From: Streptomyces monomycini
Lineage (GTDB): Bacteria; Actinomycetota; Actinomycetes; Streptomycetales; Streptomycetaceae
Assembly (NCBI RefSeq): GCF_022271435.1
Contig: NZ_JAFIQY010000040.1
Coordinates: 1 to 64,000 of the forward strand
DNA length: 64,000 bases
Direction of reading: 5' to 3'
Below the pieces are notes generated by a model. That model did not search any database. It was given only the letters and a program-made list of their open reading frames with translations, and was not told the origin of the DNA. Shown in pieces: positions 1-9,084 of this stretch. The position numbers were made by a program, and so were the translations under genes. Position 1 is the first letter of the stretch. Each line of letters starts with the position of its first letter.

Positions 1-63
1 CGGCTCGATTCTGGACCACAACTCATCGTCCACCAGCCACGGTCGAGCACTTCGCTTACTCAC
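1..63 (-). CDS. IS5-family transposase, N-terminal fragment running off the window
   Basis: Reading leftward from a GTG at 61-63, 21 codons stay open to the window edge. They contain SARPWLVDDELWSRIEP, which matches the conserved N-terminus of many actinobacterial IS5 transposases (R-P-W-x-V-D-D-x-L-W-x-x-I-E-P). The DDE catalytic residues lie outside the window, so I cannot say whether the gene is intact. No strong Shine-Dalgarno sequence is seen. Confidence 0.6.
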   Translation of the reverse strand, partial: MSKRSARPWLVDDELWSRIEP

Positions 64-127
64 ACCCCAGCAACTGACGCAGCCATCCGAAGGACACGGC
101 TACTTACGTTGCGTTAGGAGCTCTTAG
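1..127 (-). mobile_element. Left-edge end of an IS5-like insertion sequence (partial)
   Basis: Positions 1-63 on the minus strand encode the start of an IS5-type transposase. The roughly 60 bp upstream of that start would be the element's 5' end. The sequence around 111-127 (gcgttaggagctcttag) is where I would expect the terminal inverted repeat, but the other end is outside the window, so the boundary is a guess. The transposase start lies about 60 bp inside the presumed end, a usual layout for IS5 relatives. Confidence 0.45.
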
Positions 128-387
128 AGCGGCATCTGTGATCAGCACGGTGTCATTCCCGTCAGCCGTCACCGGAGGCGCCGCTCCTTGCGCCGATGTC
201 CCGCTGAGCCCCGCCACTGCGCCCCGCCTCTGCGGGGCCATACGCCCGTAATCCCCTGACCTCCCCATTGTTAGGATTTGCCGGACCTAGGGGGGCTCGT
301 ACATTCGTCGGTCGGGAGAGGAATGACCTCTTCCTGCCCTCCGTCGCACACCGTGGCGCTCCGCGCCACGTCTGGCCAGGAGGGCAC
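64..387. other. Intergenic region between IS end and secreted-protein gene
   Basis: There is no credible gene in these 324 bp. They hold the presumed IS end, a stretch with slightly lower GC around 100-160, and the 5' region of the gene starting at 388. Open frames crossing it lack a ribosome site and recognisable protein features. Confidence 0.5.
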
Positions 388-2640
388 ATGAGAAGACGTT
401 CACCCGCACCGGGAGCGAGACGATACGGTCCGTTCGGGAAGCTTCTGGGCGGAGCCGTCGCGCTCGGCCTCGCGGCGAGCGGAGGGGCGCTCGCGTCCCC
501 CGCTGCCGCCGCTCCCGCGGCCCCAGCTCTGAAGATCGCGCCGGGGTCGGAGATCGTGAGCGCCGGCGCCACCGGCTTCCTCTCCGTCGACCCGAAGAAC
601 ACCCTCCGGTGGACGCGTTACGCCGACGGCACGACGACCGAGGTGGGCCAGGACAGCGGCCAGCACACCCAGGACATCGCGCATGGTGCCGCGTCCGACG
701 TGGTGGCGGTGGGCGACAACACCACCATCTCCGCGTCCCGCAAGATCACCCTGCGGGACATGGCCTCGGGGTCGTCCACCCTCGTGGACCTCGGCGCGTA
801 CGGCTACATGTACGAGGGCGCGGTCGGGCCCTGGGTGATCGCGGTCAAGAACCTGGAGGGCCGCCAGGAAGCCCACGTCCTCGGGCTCGTGGACGGCAAG
901 CTCACCGACCGGGAGATCGCCGGGCTGCCGGAGAAGACGCGGAAGTTCACCGCGGTCGCCGGGACGCCGGGCTCGGCCCTGGTGCGGTTCACCTCCGGGA
1001 TCTCGGACCACTCCCCTTACAAGTCCAACGACTACGCGGTGATCGACCTGGCCGCTGCGAAGGTCAGCGACAACGGCGGGCTGATGACCGACGACTGGGC
1101 CGGTGCCGCCCTGTCGCCGACACACATGGCCTCGCTCGGCTCTCTCTACGAGGGCAACCGGCGCGTGACCCTCGCCGTCTCGAAGCGCGGGCCGCAACGG
1201 CAGCCGTGGAGCAAGGAACAGAGCGGCGTCTACAGCAACATGGTCGGCCTGGTCGGCAACTGGGTGCTGCACGGGAACAAGAACAAGGCGTCGGAAGGGT
1301 ACTCCGCGTGGTCCTCGGCCCTCCGCGCCAACTTCACCGGCGGCTCCTTCGCCATGGAACGCAAGGTGCTGGACCACGCCACCTCCACCACGCCCACGCC
1401 CGAGGGTGACCTGCTGGTGATGGGCGGCTCGGTCGACCAGGGCGAGGGCCTCTACCGGGTCTCCCCCGGGGCGGACGGCGCGCCCGTCACCAAGCTCGTC
1501 GCAAGCACCGGCGAACCGACCAGGATCACCCTCCTCAAATCTGCCGTACCCGCAGTCGCCGACCTGGACCGTGGCCGCTGGGAGCCGCGCTGGCAGCTTT
1601 CGCGGCTCAACGCCCACGTGACCCTCACGCTGCGCCACACTGCCTCGGGCAAGGAGCGCGCCATCGATTGGTTCCGGAACGTGAGGGAGCCGGGGCCGCA
1701 GTGGCTGAACATGGAGTGGGACGGTCTGCTCGACTCCGACGGCGAGCCCACGGCCGCTCCCAACGGTGACTACACCTGGAAGCTCACCGCCGAGCCCGAC
1801 AACGAAATCGGCCCCGCAATGAACGCGGAAGGCAAATTCACCGTCCGCCGCAAGGCCGCGCCGCACGACTACACCGACAACGGTTCGCCGGACGTGCTGT
1901 TCCGTGACTCGGCGGGCAACCTGTCGCTCCAGGACACCTACCACGACTCGCGGAACACGCCGCACCTCAAGGGCACGTGGTCGAAGTCGGCCGGCTGGGG
2001 CTGGAACATCTACGACAAGGTCGTCGCAGTCGGTAACGTGGCCGGTGCCTCCGCCGGTGACGTGGTGGCACGGGACTCCGCAGGTGTGCTGTGGCTGTAT
2101 CTCGGCAAGGGTGACGGAACGTTCGACGGACGGCTGAAGATCGGCGCCGGCTGGAACGCGTACGACGAGCTCACCGGCGGCAGCGACCTCAACGGTGACG
2201 GCCGCACCGACCTCCTGGCCCGCGACCGGTCCGGTGTGCTGTGGCTCTATGAGGGCACCGGCAACTGGCGGGCCCCGTTCGCGCCGCGCAAGAAGGTCGG
2301 CGCCGGCTGGGACATCTACGACAACATCACCGCCGTCGGCGATGTGGCCGGTGCCTCCGCCGGAGACCTGGTGGCCCGCGACCGTGACGGCGTCCTGTGG
2401 CTGTTCCTGGGCAAGGGGGACGGAACCCTCGACGGGCGCGTGAAGATCGGTGCCGGCTGGGGCGGCTACCGTCAGATGATCGGCATCGGTGACGCGAACG
2501 GCGACGGCCGTGCCGACCTCCTCGTCACCACGCCGGACGACAGCTCGTACGTCTACCACGGCACGGGCAGCTGGCGAGCCCCGTTCGCCCCGCGCGAGCT
2601 GACCGGCATCAGGACGCCGTCGTACGAGACCATCGTCTGA
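388..2640 (+). CDS. Secreted FG-GAP/VCBS-type repeat protein
   Basis: The ATG at 388 is chosen because AGGAGGG lies just upstream and the protein then begins with a typical signal peptide: basic MRRR start, hydrophobic LLGGAVALGLAASG near residues 19-32, and an Ala-rich cleavage zone. The mature part has an N-terminal region of unknown fold. From about residue 490 come four or five repeats of the form 'GDVVARDSAGVLWLYLGKGDGTF' and 'DLNGDGRTDLLARD' (DxNGDGxxD), the calcium-binding loops of FG-GAP/VCBS beta-propeller blades. The protein of 750 aa is probably extracellular. Such proteins often carry enzymatic or carbohydrate-binding N-terminal parts, but I recognise none here. A strong hairpin follows the stop. 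Confidence 0.8.
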   Translation: MRRRSPAPGARRYGPFGKLLGGAVALGLAASGGALASPAAAAPAAPALKIAPGSEIVSAGATGFLSVDPKNTLRWTRYADGTTTEVGQDSGQHTQDIAHGAASDVVAVGDNTTISASRKITLRDMASGSSTLVDLGAYGYMYEGAVGPWVIAVKNLEGRQEAHVLGLVDGKLTDREIAGLPEKTRKFTAVAGTPGSALVRFTSGISDHSPYKSNDYAVIDLAAAKVSDNGGLMTDDWAGAALSPTHMASLGSLYEGNRRVTLAVSKRGPQRQPWSKEQSGVYSNMVGLVGNWVLHGNKNKASEGYSAWSSALRANFTGGSFAMERKVLDHATSTTPTPEGDLLVMGGSVDQGEGLYRVSPGADGAPVTKLVASTGEPTRITLLKSAVPAVADLDRGRWEPRWQLSRLNAHVTLTLRHTASGKERAIDWFRNVREPGPQWLNMEWDGLLDSDGEPTAAPNGDYTWKLTAEPDNEIGPAMNAEGKFTVRRKAAPHDYTDNGSPDVLFRDSAGNLSLQDTYHDSRNTPHLKGTWSKSAGWGWNIYDKVVAVGNVAGASAGDVVARDSAGVLWLYLGKGDGTFDGRLKIGAGWNAYDELTGGSDLNGDGRTDLLARDRSGVLWLYEGTGNWRAPFAPRKKVGAGWDIYDNITAVGDVAGASAGDLVARDRDGVLWLFLGKGDGTLDGRVKIGAGWGGYRQMIGIGDANGDGRADLLVTTPDDSSYVYHGTGSWRAPFAPRELTGIRTPSYETIV

Positions 2641-2676
2641 CGAGGAACGGCAGCAACGCCGGGCACGCCCGCCCAT

Positions 2677-2727
2677 CGGGGTCGGGACCAGGAGCACTCA
2701 GGTTGTGGGTGCCTGGTCCCGGCCCCG
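2677..2727 (+). terminator. Terminator hairpin after the FG-GAP gene
   Basis: The arms at 2677-2692 and 2712-2727 form a 16-bp stem with a single G-U wobble around a 19-nt loop, 37 bp after the upstream stop. There is no U-tract, which is normal in Streptomyces. Confidence 0.65.
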
Positions 2728-3018
2728 CTGTCGTTCAGAGGGTCGCGCGCAGAGGGCCTCGGCACGGGACGTTCGGTACGTACCCGCCTCCGCTTCGGCG
2801 GTACGCCGCCCCGGCCACGGGAACACCGCAGCGCGCCCCAGTGCTCACTCCTACGACGCGCTCACCGGCGTTTTCGCGCAGGTGCAATGCGTTCTTCACG
2901 GTCGTGCGGCAAAGTAGGCGCTCGCGGCGGACGGTGATCCACGATCTCCGGAGCGGCACGACAGCCGGACGACGACCAGCGCGCGACGCGCGACGGGCTA
3001 CGGAGGGGGCGATCGGGC
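2728..3018 (+). promoter_or_regulatory. Upstream region of the sugar ABC operon
   Basis: Counted from the stop at 2640, the gap before the importer operon is 378 bp. It contains the terminator above, then the presumed operon promoter. I see no clear LacI-type palindrome and no gene. A GGAGGGGG ribosome site sits about ten bases before the ATG at 3019. Confidence 0.35.
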
Positions 3019-4299
3019 ATGACTCGCGACATCGGCAGACGGCGGCTGTTCGGGATGGCCGGAGGGGTGGCTGGAGGAGCGGCCCTCACGGTGGCTCTGG
3101 CGGCCTGTGGGTCCAACACCGGGCGTAGCGGCAAGGGTTCGGGGCCGGCGCTGAGCCAGTGGTACCACCAGTACGGGGAGCCGGGAGCCGAGCAGGCCGT
3201 CAAGCGGTACGCGGCCGCGTACGACAAGGCGCGGGTCAGCGTGCAGTGGCGGCCCGGGGACTACGACCGGCAGACCGCCGCCGCGCTGCTGACGGACTCC
3301 GGTCCGGATGTCTTCGAGGTCAACGGGCCGAAGCTGGACCAGATCAAGGGCGGGCAGGTCGTGGACCTGACGGCGGAGATCGAGGCCGTCAAGGGCGACT
3401 TCAACCAGGCGGTGCTCGCGCCGAAGATCTGGCAGGACAAGGTCTGGGCGATTCCGCAGACCATAGACACGCAGTTGCTGTTCTACCGGAAGAGCATGCT
3501 CAAGGCGGCGGGTGTCGAGCCGCCGCGCAGCGTCGACGAGCTGGTGGAGGCCGCGAAGGCCCTGACCGCGCGGCACCGGAAGGACAAGGTCAAGGGGCTG
3601 TTCCTGGGGAACGACGGCGGGGCGGCGGTGCTGGGCGGTACGCCGCTGTTCGCCGCGGGGCTGAGTCTGATCACGGAGGACGGGAAAGTCGGATTCGACG
3701 ATCCGGCCGCCGCCCGCGTGCTCGGGAAGGTCCGGCAGCTGTACGCCGATGAATCGTTGCTGCTCGGGGCGCCGACGGACTGGTCCGACCCGGCGGCCTT
3801 CGTGCAGGGGCTGGCCGCCATGCAGTGGTCGGGCCTGTGGGCGCTGCCGCAGGTCGAGAAGGCGCTGGGGGACGACTTCGGGGTGCTGCCGTTCCCGAAG
3901 GACGGCGCCGGGAAGCCGGCCGTGCCGGTGGGCGCGTACGGCTCGGCGGTCAGTGCGCGCAGCAAGCACCGCAAGGAGGCCCGGGCGTACGTGAAGTGGC
4001 TCTGGGTGGACGGGACCGACAAGCAGGAGGACTTCGCCCTCGCGTACGGCTTCCACATCCCCGCCCGCACCTCGCTCGCCAAGAAGGCGAAGCAGCTCCA
4101 GGAGGGCGCGGCGGCCGACGCGGTCTCGTACGCCACCGAGTACGGCCACGCCGAGCCGCTGCTGTGGACGACGCCGAGCAGCACCGCCTACCAGGACGCG
4201 CTCAACCGCATCATCAAGGGCGGCGCGAACCCGGAGAGCGAGCTGAAGGGCGTGGTGCGCAAGGTGGAGGCCGAGTTGCAGCGGGCGAAGACGAAGTGA
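3019..4299 (+). CDS. Extracellular solute-binding lipoprotein of a sugar ABC importer
   Basis: This 426-aa protein starts with a Tat-like basic N-region (GRRRLFGMAGG), a hydrophobic stretch and a lipobox (LAAC) near residue 30, so it should be a lipid-anchored binding protein of SBP family 1. The body has the usual layout, including 'DVFEVNGPKLDQIKGGQVVDLT' split motifs and 'WAIPQTIDTQLLFYRK', typical of maltose/oligosaccharide binders. Its stop overlaps the GTG of the first permease by 4 nt (GTGA), so the genes are translationally coupled. The sugar cannot be named from sequence. Confidence 0.9.
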   Translation: MTRDIGRRRLFGMAGGVAGGAALTVALAACGSNTGRSGKGSGPALSQWYHQYGEPGAEQAVKRYAAAYDKARVSVQWRPGDYDRQTAAALLTDSGPDVFEVNGPKLDQIKGGQVVDLTAEIEAVKGDFNQAVLAPKIWQDKVWAIPQTIDTQLLFYRKSMLKAAGVEPPRSVDELVEAAKALTARHRKDKVKGLFLGNDGGAAVLGGTPLFAAGLSLITEDGKVGFDDPAAARVLGKVRQLYADESLLLGAPTDWSDPAAFVQGLAAMQWSGLWALPQVEKALGDDFGVLPFPKDGAGKPAVPVGAYGSAVSARSKHRKEARAYVKWLWVDGTDKQEDFALAYGFHIPARTSLAKKAKQLQEGAAADAVSYATEYGHAEPLLWTTPSSTAYQDALNRIIKGGANPESELKGVVRKVEAELQRAKTK

Positions 4300-5252
4300 G
4301 AGCGACGAAGGCGGCCGCCGGTACGGGTACGGGCGGACTCCTCGCGCGCCTCCGGGGCCGGCAGAACCGGAACCTGTGGTTCTGGGCGTTCGTGGGCCCG
4401 TTCGCGATCGGCCTGGCACTGTTCACGTACGTACCGCTGGCCTGGAGCGTCTACCTCAGCTTCTTCGACGCCCACAACACCGTCACCCCGACGGACTTCG
4501 TCGGGCTGGACAACTACACGGCGATGCTCGGCGACGACGCCTTCGTGAGCAGCCTGGGCACGTTCCTGCTGTTCACGGCGTTCATCGTGCCGGCCACGTA
4601 CGTGCTCTCGCTCGGCCTCGCGCTCATGGTCAACCGGCTGCGCTTCGCCCAGGCGTTCTTCCGCTCGGTCTTCTTCCTGCCGACCGCCTGCTCGTACGTG
4701 GTCGCGGCGCTGGTCTGGAAGCTGTCGATCTTCAACGGGGTACGGTTCGGGCTGGCCAACACCGTGCTCGGGTGGTTCGGCGCGGACCAGACCGCGTGGC
4801 TGTCCACGACCGACCCGCCCTGGTACTGGCTGGTGATCGTGACCGTACGGCTGTGGTTGCAGGCGGGTTTCTTCATGATCCTGTTCCTCGCCGGACTGCA
4901 ACGGATCCCGCCGCGCCTGTACGAGGCCGCCGCGGTGGACGGCGCGCGCCCCGGCTGGCAGACGCTCCGGTACATCACCCTGCCGCAACTGCGCGCCACC
5001 TCGGTCGCCGTCGTCCTGCTGCTGGTGATCAACGCGTTCCAGGCGTTCGACGAGTTCTACAACCTGATGTCCGACGCCCGCGGCTACCCGCCGTACGCCC
5101 GCCCGCCGCTCGTCTACCTCTACTACACCGCCCTCGGGCAGGAACAGAACCTCGGCCTGGGCAGCGCGGGCGCGGTGATCCTGGCCCTGATCATCGCCGT
5201 GGCGACCGTCGTCCAGGCCCGCTGGTTCGGCCTCGGACGGAAGGAGGACTGA
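4296..5252 (+). CDS. Sugar ABC transporter permease, MalF/UgpA type
   Basis: The GTG start at 4296 overlaps the binding-protein stop and gives 318 aa with a short cytoplasmic N-tail and about six membrane segments. The EAA loop that docks the ATPase is clear: 'EAAAVDGARPGWQTLRYITLP' region near residue 210. The second permease follows after 3 nt. A longer reading frame extends upstream of 4296 but overlaps the binding-protein gene and should be ignored. Confidence 0.92.
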   Translation: MRATKAAAGTGTGGLLARLRGRQNRNLWFWAFVGPFAIGLALFTYVPLAWSVYLSFFDAHNTVTPTDFVGLDNYTAMLGDDAFVSSLGTFLLFTAFIVPATYVLSLGLALMVNRLRFAQAFFRSVFFLPTACSYVVAALVWKLSIFNGVRFGLANTVLGWFGADQTAWLSTTDPPWYWLVIVTVRLWLQAGFFMILFLAGLQRIPPRLYEAAAVDGARPGWQTLRYITLPQLRATSVAVVLLLVINAFQAFDEFYNLMSDARGYPPYARPPLVYLYYTALGQEQNLGLGSAGAVILALIIAVATVVQARWFGLGRKED

Positions 5253-5255
5253 GCG

Positions 5256-6161
5256 ATGGCCATCAGACGTACGGAGACGACGTCCAGGTCCACGGAAACG
5301 GGACGGGTACGGAGGGCGCGCGCGCCGCGCGACCCCCGCGTGCGCGCCGGGCGCGCGCTGCGCGTGGTGACCGTCACCGTCCTCGCCGTCCTCTTCCTCA
5401 TCCCGTTCTACCTGCTCGTACGCAACGGCCTGGCCACCGAGCAGGACATCACCGCCCCCGACTGGACGTTCTTCCCGCGCGACCTCCAGTGGTCCAACCT
5501 GACCGAGGTCTTCGGCGACCCGAACCTGCCGATGGCCCGCGCGCTGCTCAATTCCACCCTGATCGCGGTCTCCACGACGGTGGGCACGGTGCTGCTGGCG
5601 TCGCTGGCCGGGTACGGCCTGGCCCGCATCCCGTACCGGCACGCGAACCTCGTCTTCTACGCGATCCTCGGCACCCTGATGGTCCCGGCCGCCGTCACCT
5701 TCGTCCCCAGCTTCGTCCTCGTCTCGTCACTTGGCTGGATCTCGACCCTGCGCGGGCTGATCGTCCCGACGCTCTTCAGCGCCTTCGCCTGCTTCATGTT
5801 CCGCCAGTACTTCCTCGGCTTCCCACGCGAACTGGAGGACGCGGCGCGGGTGGACGGGCTGGGGTACTGGCGCACGTACTGGCGGATCGTGGTGCCCAAC
5901 TCGCGGCCCGTCTTCGCGGCCATCGGCACGATCGTCTTCATCGGCGCCTGGAACGCGTTCCTGTGGCCACTGGTCATCGGCCAGGACCGGGAATCGTGGA
6001 CGGTGCAGGTCGCGCTCTCCACGTTCACCACGGCGCAGAACCTCAACCTGCACGAACTCTTCATCGCCGCGGCGATCTCGATCGCGCCGCTGGTGGTCGT
6101 GTTCGTGCTGTTGCAGCGGTACATCGTGGCCGGGGTGGAGCGGTCGGGGATCGACGACTGA
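5256..6161 (+). CDS. Sugar ABC transporter permease, MalG/UgpE type
   Basis: This 301-aa inner-membrane protein is the second half of the importer. It has an Arg-rich cytoplasmic N-terminus, six predicted membrane segments and the EAA loop 'EDAARVDGLGYWRTYWRIVVP'. The ATG at 5256 lies 3 nt after the previous stop. No ATPase gene follows. In Streptomyces such importers commonly share the ATPase MsiK encoded elsewhere, which is the likely partner here (inference). Confidence 0.92.
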   Translation: MAIRRTETTSRSTETGRVRRARAPRDPRVRAGRALRVVTVTVLAVLFLIPFYLLVRNGLATEQDITAPDWTFFPRDLQWSNLTEVFGDPNLPMARALLNSTLIAVSTTVGTVLLASLAGYGLARIPYRHANLVFYAILGTLMVPAAVTFVPSFVLVSSLGWISTLRGLIVPTLFSAFACFMFRQYFLGFPRELEDAARVDGLGYWRTYWRIVVPNSRPVFAAIGTIVFIGAWNAFLWPLVIGQDRESWTVQVALSTFTTAQNLNLHELFIAAAISIAPLVVVFVLLQRYIVAGVERSGIDD

Positions 6162-6188
6162 GCGAGGGCTGAGGAGCCCACGAGGAGT

Positions 6189-7055
6189 TCACGGCGAGCC
6201 GATGGTTTCGGCCACCGTCGCGCCCGCGTGCGCCATGCCGGTGCCGTTCGGGTGGAACGGGGCCGCCGCCGAGACCGGCAGCAGCCCTTCCATCCACTTC
6301 TCGCCCGGCGCGGCGCACACTCCGTGCTTGGCACTGGGCGTACGGAGATCGACAAAGCCCGCGCCGCCCGCGGCGGCCCGCTCGGCCAGCATGGTGTGCA
6401 ACCGGTCGAAGGTGTTCTGGAGGTAGTCGGCGTCGCCCGCCCAGACGGGCTCCCTGGGCCAGCAGCCGCCCGGCTGGAAGTACGTGCCGTACGAGACGAC
6501 GTACACCTTCGCGCGCGGGGAACGGCGGTGGATCTGTCCGAGGGCAGAAGTGATCCTGGGGGCTGTGCGGGTGATCCGTTCGGCGAGCCGGTCCCGGCCG
6601 CCTGCCGTGTAGACCGACTCGCACGTCCGGCCCAGGCCCGCCGACTGCGGGTGCAGCCGGGCGCAGGACGGCAGGGCGGTACCCAGGCTGATGTCGTTGG
6701 CGCCGACAGCCAGGGTGACCAGGTCGGTGTCCGGCCGCAGCGCGTCCAGCTGGGGCGGTACGAGGACGAGCCGCCGCCCGGCCAGGTCCCTGGTGGTCGC
6801 GCCGCTGCACGTGACGTCGGTGAGGTCGGCGCCGAGGCGTGCGGCGGCGACGGCCGGCCAGTTCCGGTTCGAGCGCAGGCAGGGGAGGCTGGTCTGGGCC
6901 GGGATCAGCGGGCCGGCGGCCGAGGAGTCGCCGAGCGCGACGTAGTGGGGTTGTCGTACGGAGACCGGGTCCGCGACGGCTACGGGCACGCCGAGTGCGG
7001 CCAGTGCGGCGGCCGCCGCGACAACGCATCCGGCACGGCGCGGGTTTCGGGCCAT
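6189..7055 (-). CDS. Secreted SGNH/GDSL-family esterase or lipase
   Basis: The ATG at 7055 has GGAG upstream and opens a signal peptide (RNPRRAGCVVAAAAALAALG). Block I 'YVALGDSSAAG' places the nucleophile at Ser44; block III is 'VGANDISLG'; the C-terminal catalytic His is in 'FHPNGTGM'. The 288-aa length fits Streptomyces SGNH lipases/esterases. Six Cys in the mature part suggest disulfides. It is convergent with the permease gene (27 bp apart) and divergent from the GNAT gene. Substrate is unknown. A longer in-frame start at 7235 would add a tail with no signal peptide and is unlikely. Confidence 0.88.
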   Translation of the reverse strand: MARNPRRAGCVVAAAAALAALGVPVAVADPVSVRQPHYVALGDSSAAGPLIPAQTSLPCLRSNRNWPAVAAARLGADLTDVTCSGATTRDLAGRRLVLVPPQLDALRPDTDLVTLAVGANDISLGTALPSCARLHPQSAGLGRTCESVYTAGGRDRLAERITRTAPRITSALGQIHRRSPRAKVYVVSYGTYFQPGGCWPREPVWAGDADYLQNTFDRLHTMLAERAAAGGAGFVDLRTPSAKHGVCAAPGEKWMEGLLPVSAAAPFHPNGTGMAHAGATVAETIGSP

Positions 7056-7194
7056 CGCACTCTCCTGCTGCTCGTGTGGAGGGACAACCGTGACGACCAC
7101 GGGCAAGGAAGACTCCCCGTCCGGCTCGCCCGCCAAAAGCGCCGGTGCGGAAACTCGGTGGCGATGCGTGGGGAACCTGTGGGAGAACTCAGGC

Positions 7195-7641
7195 ATGAGC
7201 GATGCCACCGCCCCGGCGCAGAAGACGGCACTCACGATCGGCGGTCACGACGCCGGCCTGGACAAGCGCCTGGAGGACGAGCTCGATGCCTTCAATGCCG
7301 CTGCCACGGTCGGCGCCGAGCGGGCCGAGTTCTCGGTGCAGGTGACGGACGCGGAGGGCGAGTTGATCGGCGGGCTGAGCGCCTGGGTGTGGGGCGGGCT
7401 GTGCGGAATCCATCTCCTGTGGGTACGGGAGGACAGCCGGGCGGCCGGCTGGGGCGCGAAGCTGGTGCGCGCCGCGGAGGAAGAGGCGGTGCGGCGCGGC
7501 TGCGACCGGGCCACGGTGTCCTCGTACACGTTCCAGGCGCCGGGGTTCTACGAGCGGCAGGGATACACCGAGGTCGGGCGCGTGCCGGGGATGCCGGGCG
7601 GGCACGCGGACGTGTATCTGTACAAGGAGCTGAAGGGCTGA
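7195..7641 (+). CDS. GNAT-family N-acetyltransferase
   Basis: The 148-aa product has the GNAT core: beta strands 2-4 ('FSVQVTDAEGELIGGLSAWVWGG'), the acetyl-CoA motif A ('LLWVREDSRAAGWGAKLVRAAEEEA') and the motif B end 'APGFYERQGYTEVG'. I prefer ATG 7195 with GGGAGA upstream, because it begins just before the fold; an upstream in-frame ATG at 7090 adds 35 residues without features. The substrate is unknown. Confidence 0.85.
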   Translation: MSDATAPAQKTALTIGGHDAGLDKRLEDELDAFNAAATVGAERAEFSVQVTDAEGELIGGLSAWVWGGLCGIHLLWVREDSRAAGWGAKLVRAAEEEAVRRGCDRATVSSYTFQAPGFYERQGYTEVGRVPGMPGGHADVYLYKELKG

Positions 7642-7703
7642 GGCGGGCGGGGGCGGGCGGTGCCCCGTTCCCCGGGTCTCCCGCATGAGGTACGGTGCGT
7701 GCC

Positions 7704-7844
7704 ATGACCACGTACTCGACCTTCCGTGAGGCGGAGCCGCTGCGCAGCGGCCCCCACGGCGAGTGCGCGCCCCGCGGCATGACGTTTCTGCGCCGCCGCG
7801 GCCGGGTGGGTTCACCCCCGGCCGCCGCTTTCCGCTGTCGGTGA
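7704..7844 (+). CDS. Possible Cys-ending leader peptide upstream of the TauD-like gene
   Basis: A 46-codon frame opens at 7704, seven bases after TACGGT (7691-7696), so the message may be leaderless. An internal ATG at 7779 gives a 21-residue peptide starting MTFLRRRGRV and ending AAFRCR. That form resembles the short Streptomyces leader peptides with an RRR block and a terminal Cys that precede sulfur-assimilation genes. The next gene encodes a TauD-like dioxygenase. This may therefore be a cysteine-sensing upstream ORF, but the classical RRHVDL signature is not intact and no attenuator hairpin is obvious, so the call is tentative. Confidence 0.35.
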   Translation: MTTYSTFREAEPLRSGPHGECAPRGMTFLRRRGRVGSPPAAAFRCR

Positions 7845-8034
7845 CATTCCGGGCGTAACGACCCTCCCGACAGCAGCACCCGCGCACCGCGGCAGCTTCG
7901 CACCCGTACGGCAGCGGCGCCTGATTCCGTGATCCCGGTGTTCCTCGGATGCCGGGTACTGGATGCCGGACGCCGGTACGGGCGTCGCGCGCCTCTCTTC
8001 GTACCTTTCGCTCCTCTCCCACCAGGAGGACCCC

Positions 8035-8982
8035 TTGACGGCCACCGCCGACCACACCGCCCCCGCCTCCGCCTCCGCCGCTCTCCGCGACCACCGCATC
8101 CCCGCCGACGGCCTCTACGAGGGCACCCGTGTCCTGCGCCGCACGCCGGAGGGCTGGGAGGACCGGCCCTACGAGCGGTTCGAGATCGTTCCGCAGGCCG
8201 CGACGATCGGCGCGGAGATCCGCGGTCTCGATCTTTCCCGTCCCCTCGACCCGGCGTTGCGCGAGGAGTTGAACCGTGCGCTCCTGGAGTGGAAGGTGCT
8301 GTTCTTCCGGAGGCAGCACCTCACCTCGGCCGCGCAGCGCGCGTTCGCCCGCAACTGGGGCGAACTGGAGACCAATCCGCTGCTGGCCACGGGGGACGCC
8401 GAGGACGTCGTACGGTTCGACCGCAGCGCGGTGTCCACGTTCGAGAACGTCTGGCACACGGACGTGACGTTCCGCGAACGTCCGGCGCTGGGCGCGGTGT
8501 TGCAGCTGCGCGAGGTGCCGCCGTCCGGCGGCGACACCATGTGGGCGGACATGGCGGCCGCGTACGACGATCTGCCGCAGGACGTACGGGACCGTATCGA
8601 CGGCGCGACCGCCGTGCACGACTTCCTGCCGGGCTTCGCGCGCTTCTACTCCGCCGAGCGGCTGGCGCCGTTCCAGGAGCAATTCCCGCCGGTGGAACAC
8701 CCGGTCGTACGGCGGCATCCGGAGACCGGCCGCCGGATGCTGTTCGTCAACACCTCCTTCACCACCCGCATCGTGGGATGGGAGCGGGCGGAGAGCGACC
8801 GGATGCTGCGGCTGCTCTTCCAGCAGGCGCACGTACCGGAGTTCCAGGTGCGGTTCCGCTGGCAGGCGGGGGACGTCGCCTTCTGGGACAACCGGGCCAC
8901 GCAGCACTACGCGGTCAACGACTACGGGGCGGGGCGCCGGGTCGCCGAGCGGGTGGCGATCACGGGCGATCGGCCGTACTGA
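8035..8982 (+). CDS. TauD/TfdA-family Fe(II)/2-oxoglutarate dioxygenase
   Basis: A TTG start at 8035 is chosen because AGGAGG lies five bases upstream; no ATG or GTG has a comparable site. The 315-aa protein has the iron-binding triad: H141-x-D143 in 'WHTDVTF' and H291 in 'ATQHYAVND', followed by the 2-oxoglutarate-binding Arg in 'GRRVAERVAI'. 'GGDTMWADM' is also typical of TauD. Members release sulfite from taurine or alkyl sulfates, or hydroxylate other small substrates; which one applies is not visible. It converges with the regulator gene ending at 9085. Confidence 0.88.
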   Translation: MTATADHTAPASASAALRDHRIPADGLYEGTRVLRRTPEGWEDRPYERFEIVPQAATIGAEIRGLDLSRPLDPALREELNRALLEWKVLFFRRQHLTSAAQRAFARNWGELETNPLLATGDAEDVVRFDRSAVSTFENVWHTDVTFRERPALGAVLQLREVPPSGGDTMWADMAAAYDDLPQDVRDRIDGATAVHDFLPGFARFYSAERLAPFQEQFPPVEHPVVRRHPETGRRMLFVNTSFTTRIVGWERAESDRMLRLLFQQAHVPEFQVRFRWQAGDVAFWDNRATQHYAVNDYGAGRRVAERVAITGDRPY

Positions 8983-9084
8983 CGCGGGAGGGCGGGAGGC
9001 AGGGGGCGGGTGGAGCGGTTGGCGTCCCCTGCCCGTCCTCCCGGGCGCGGAACCCGAACCGCCCGCCCCCAGACCGCCGGAACG

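Noticed and set aside
9002-9070. Hairpin between the TauD-like and regulator genes
   Set aside because: The 9-bp arms GGGGGCGGG/CCCGCCCCC are 51 nt apart in low-complexity sequence, so I do not trust it as a terminator.
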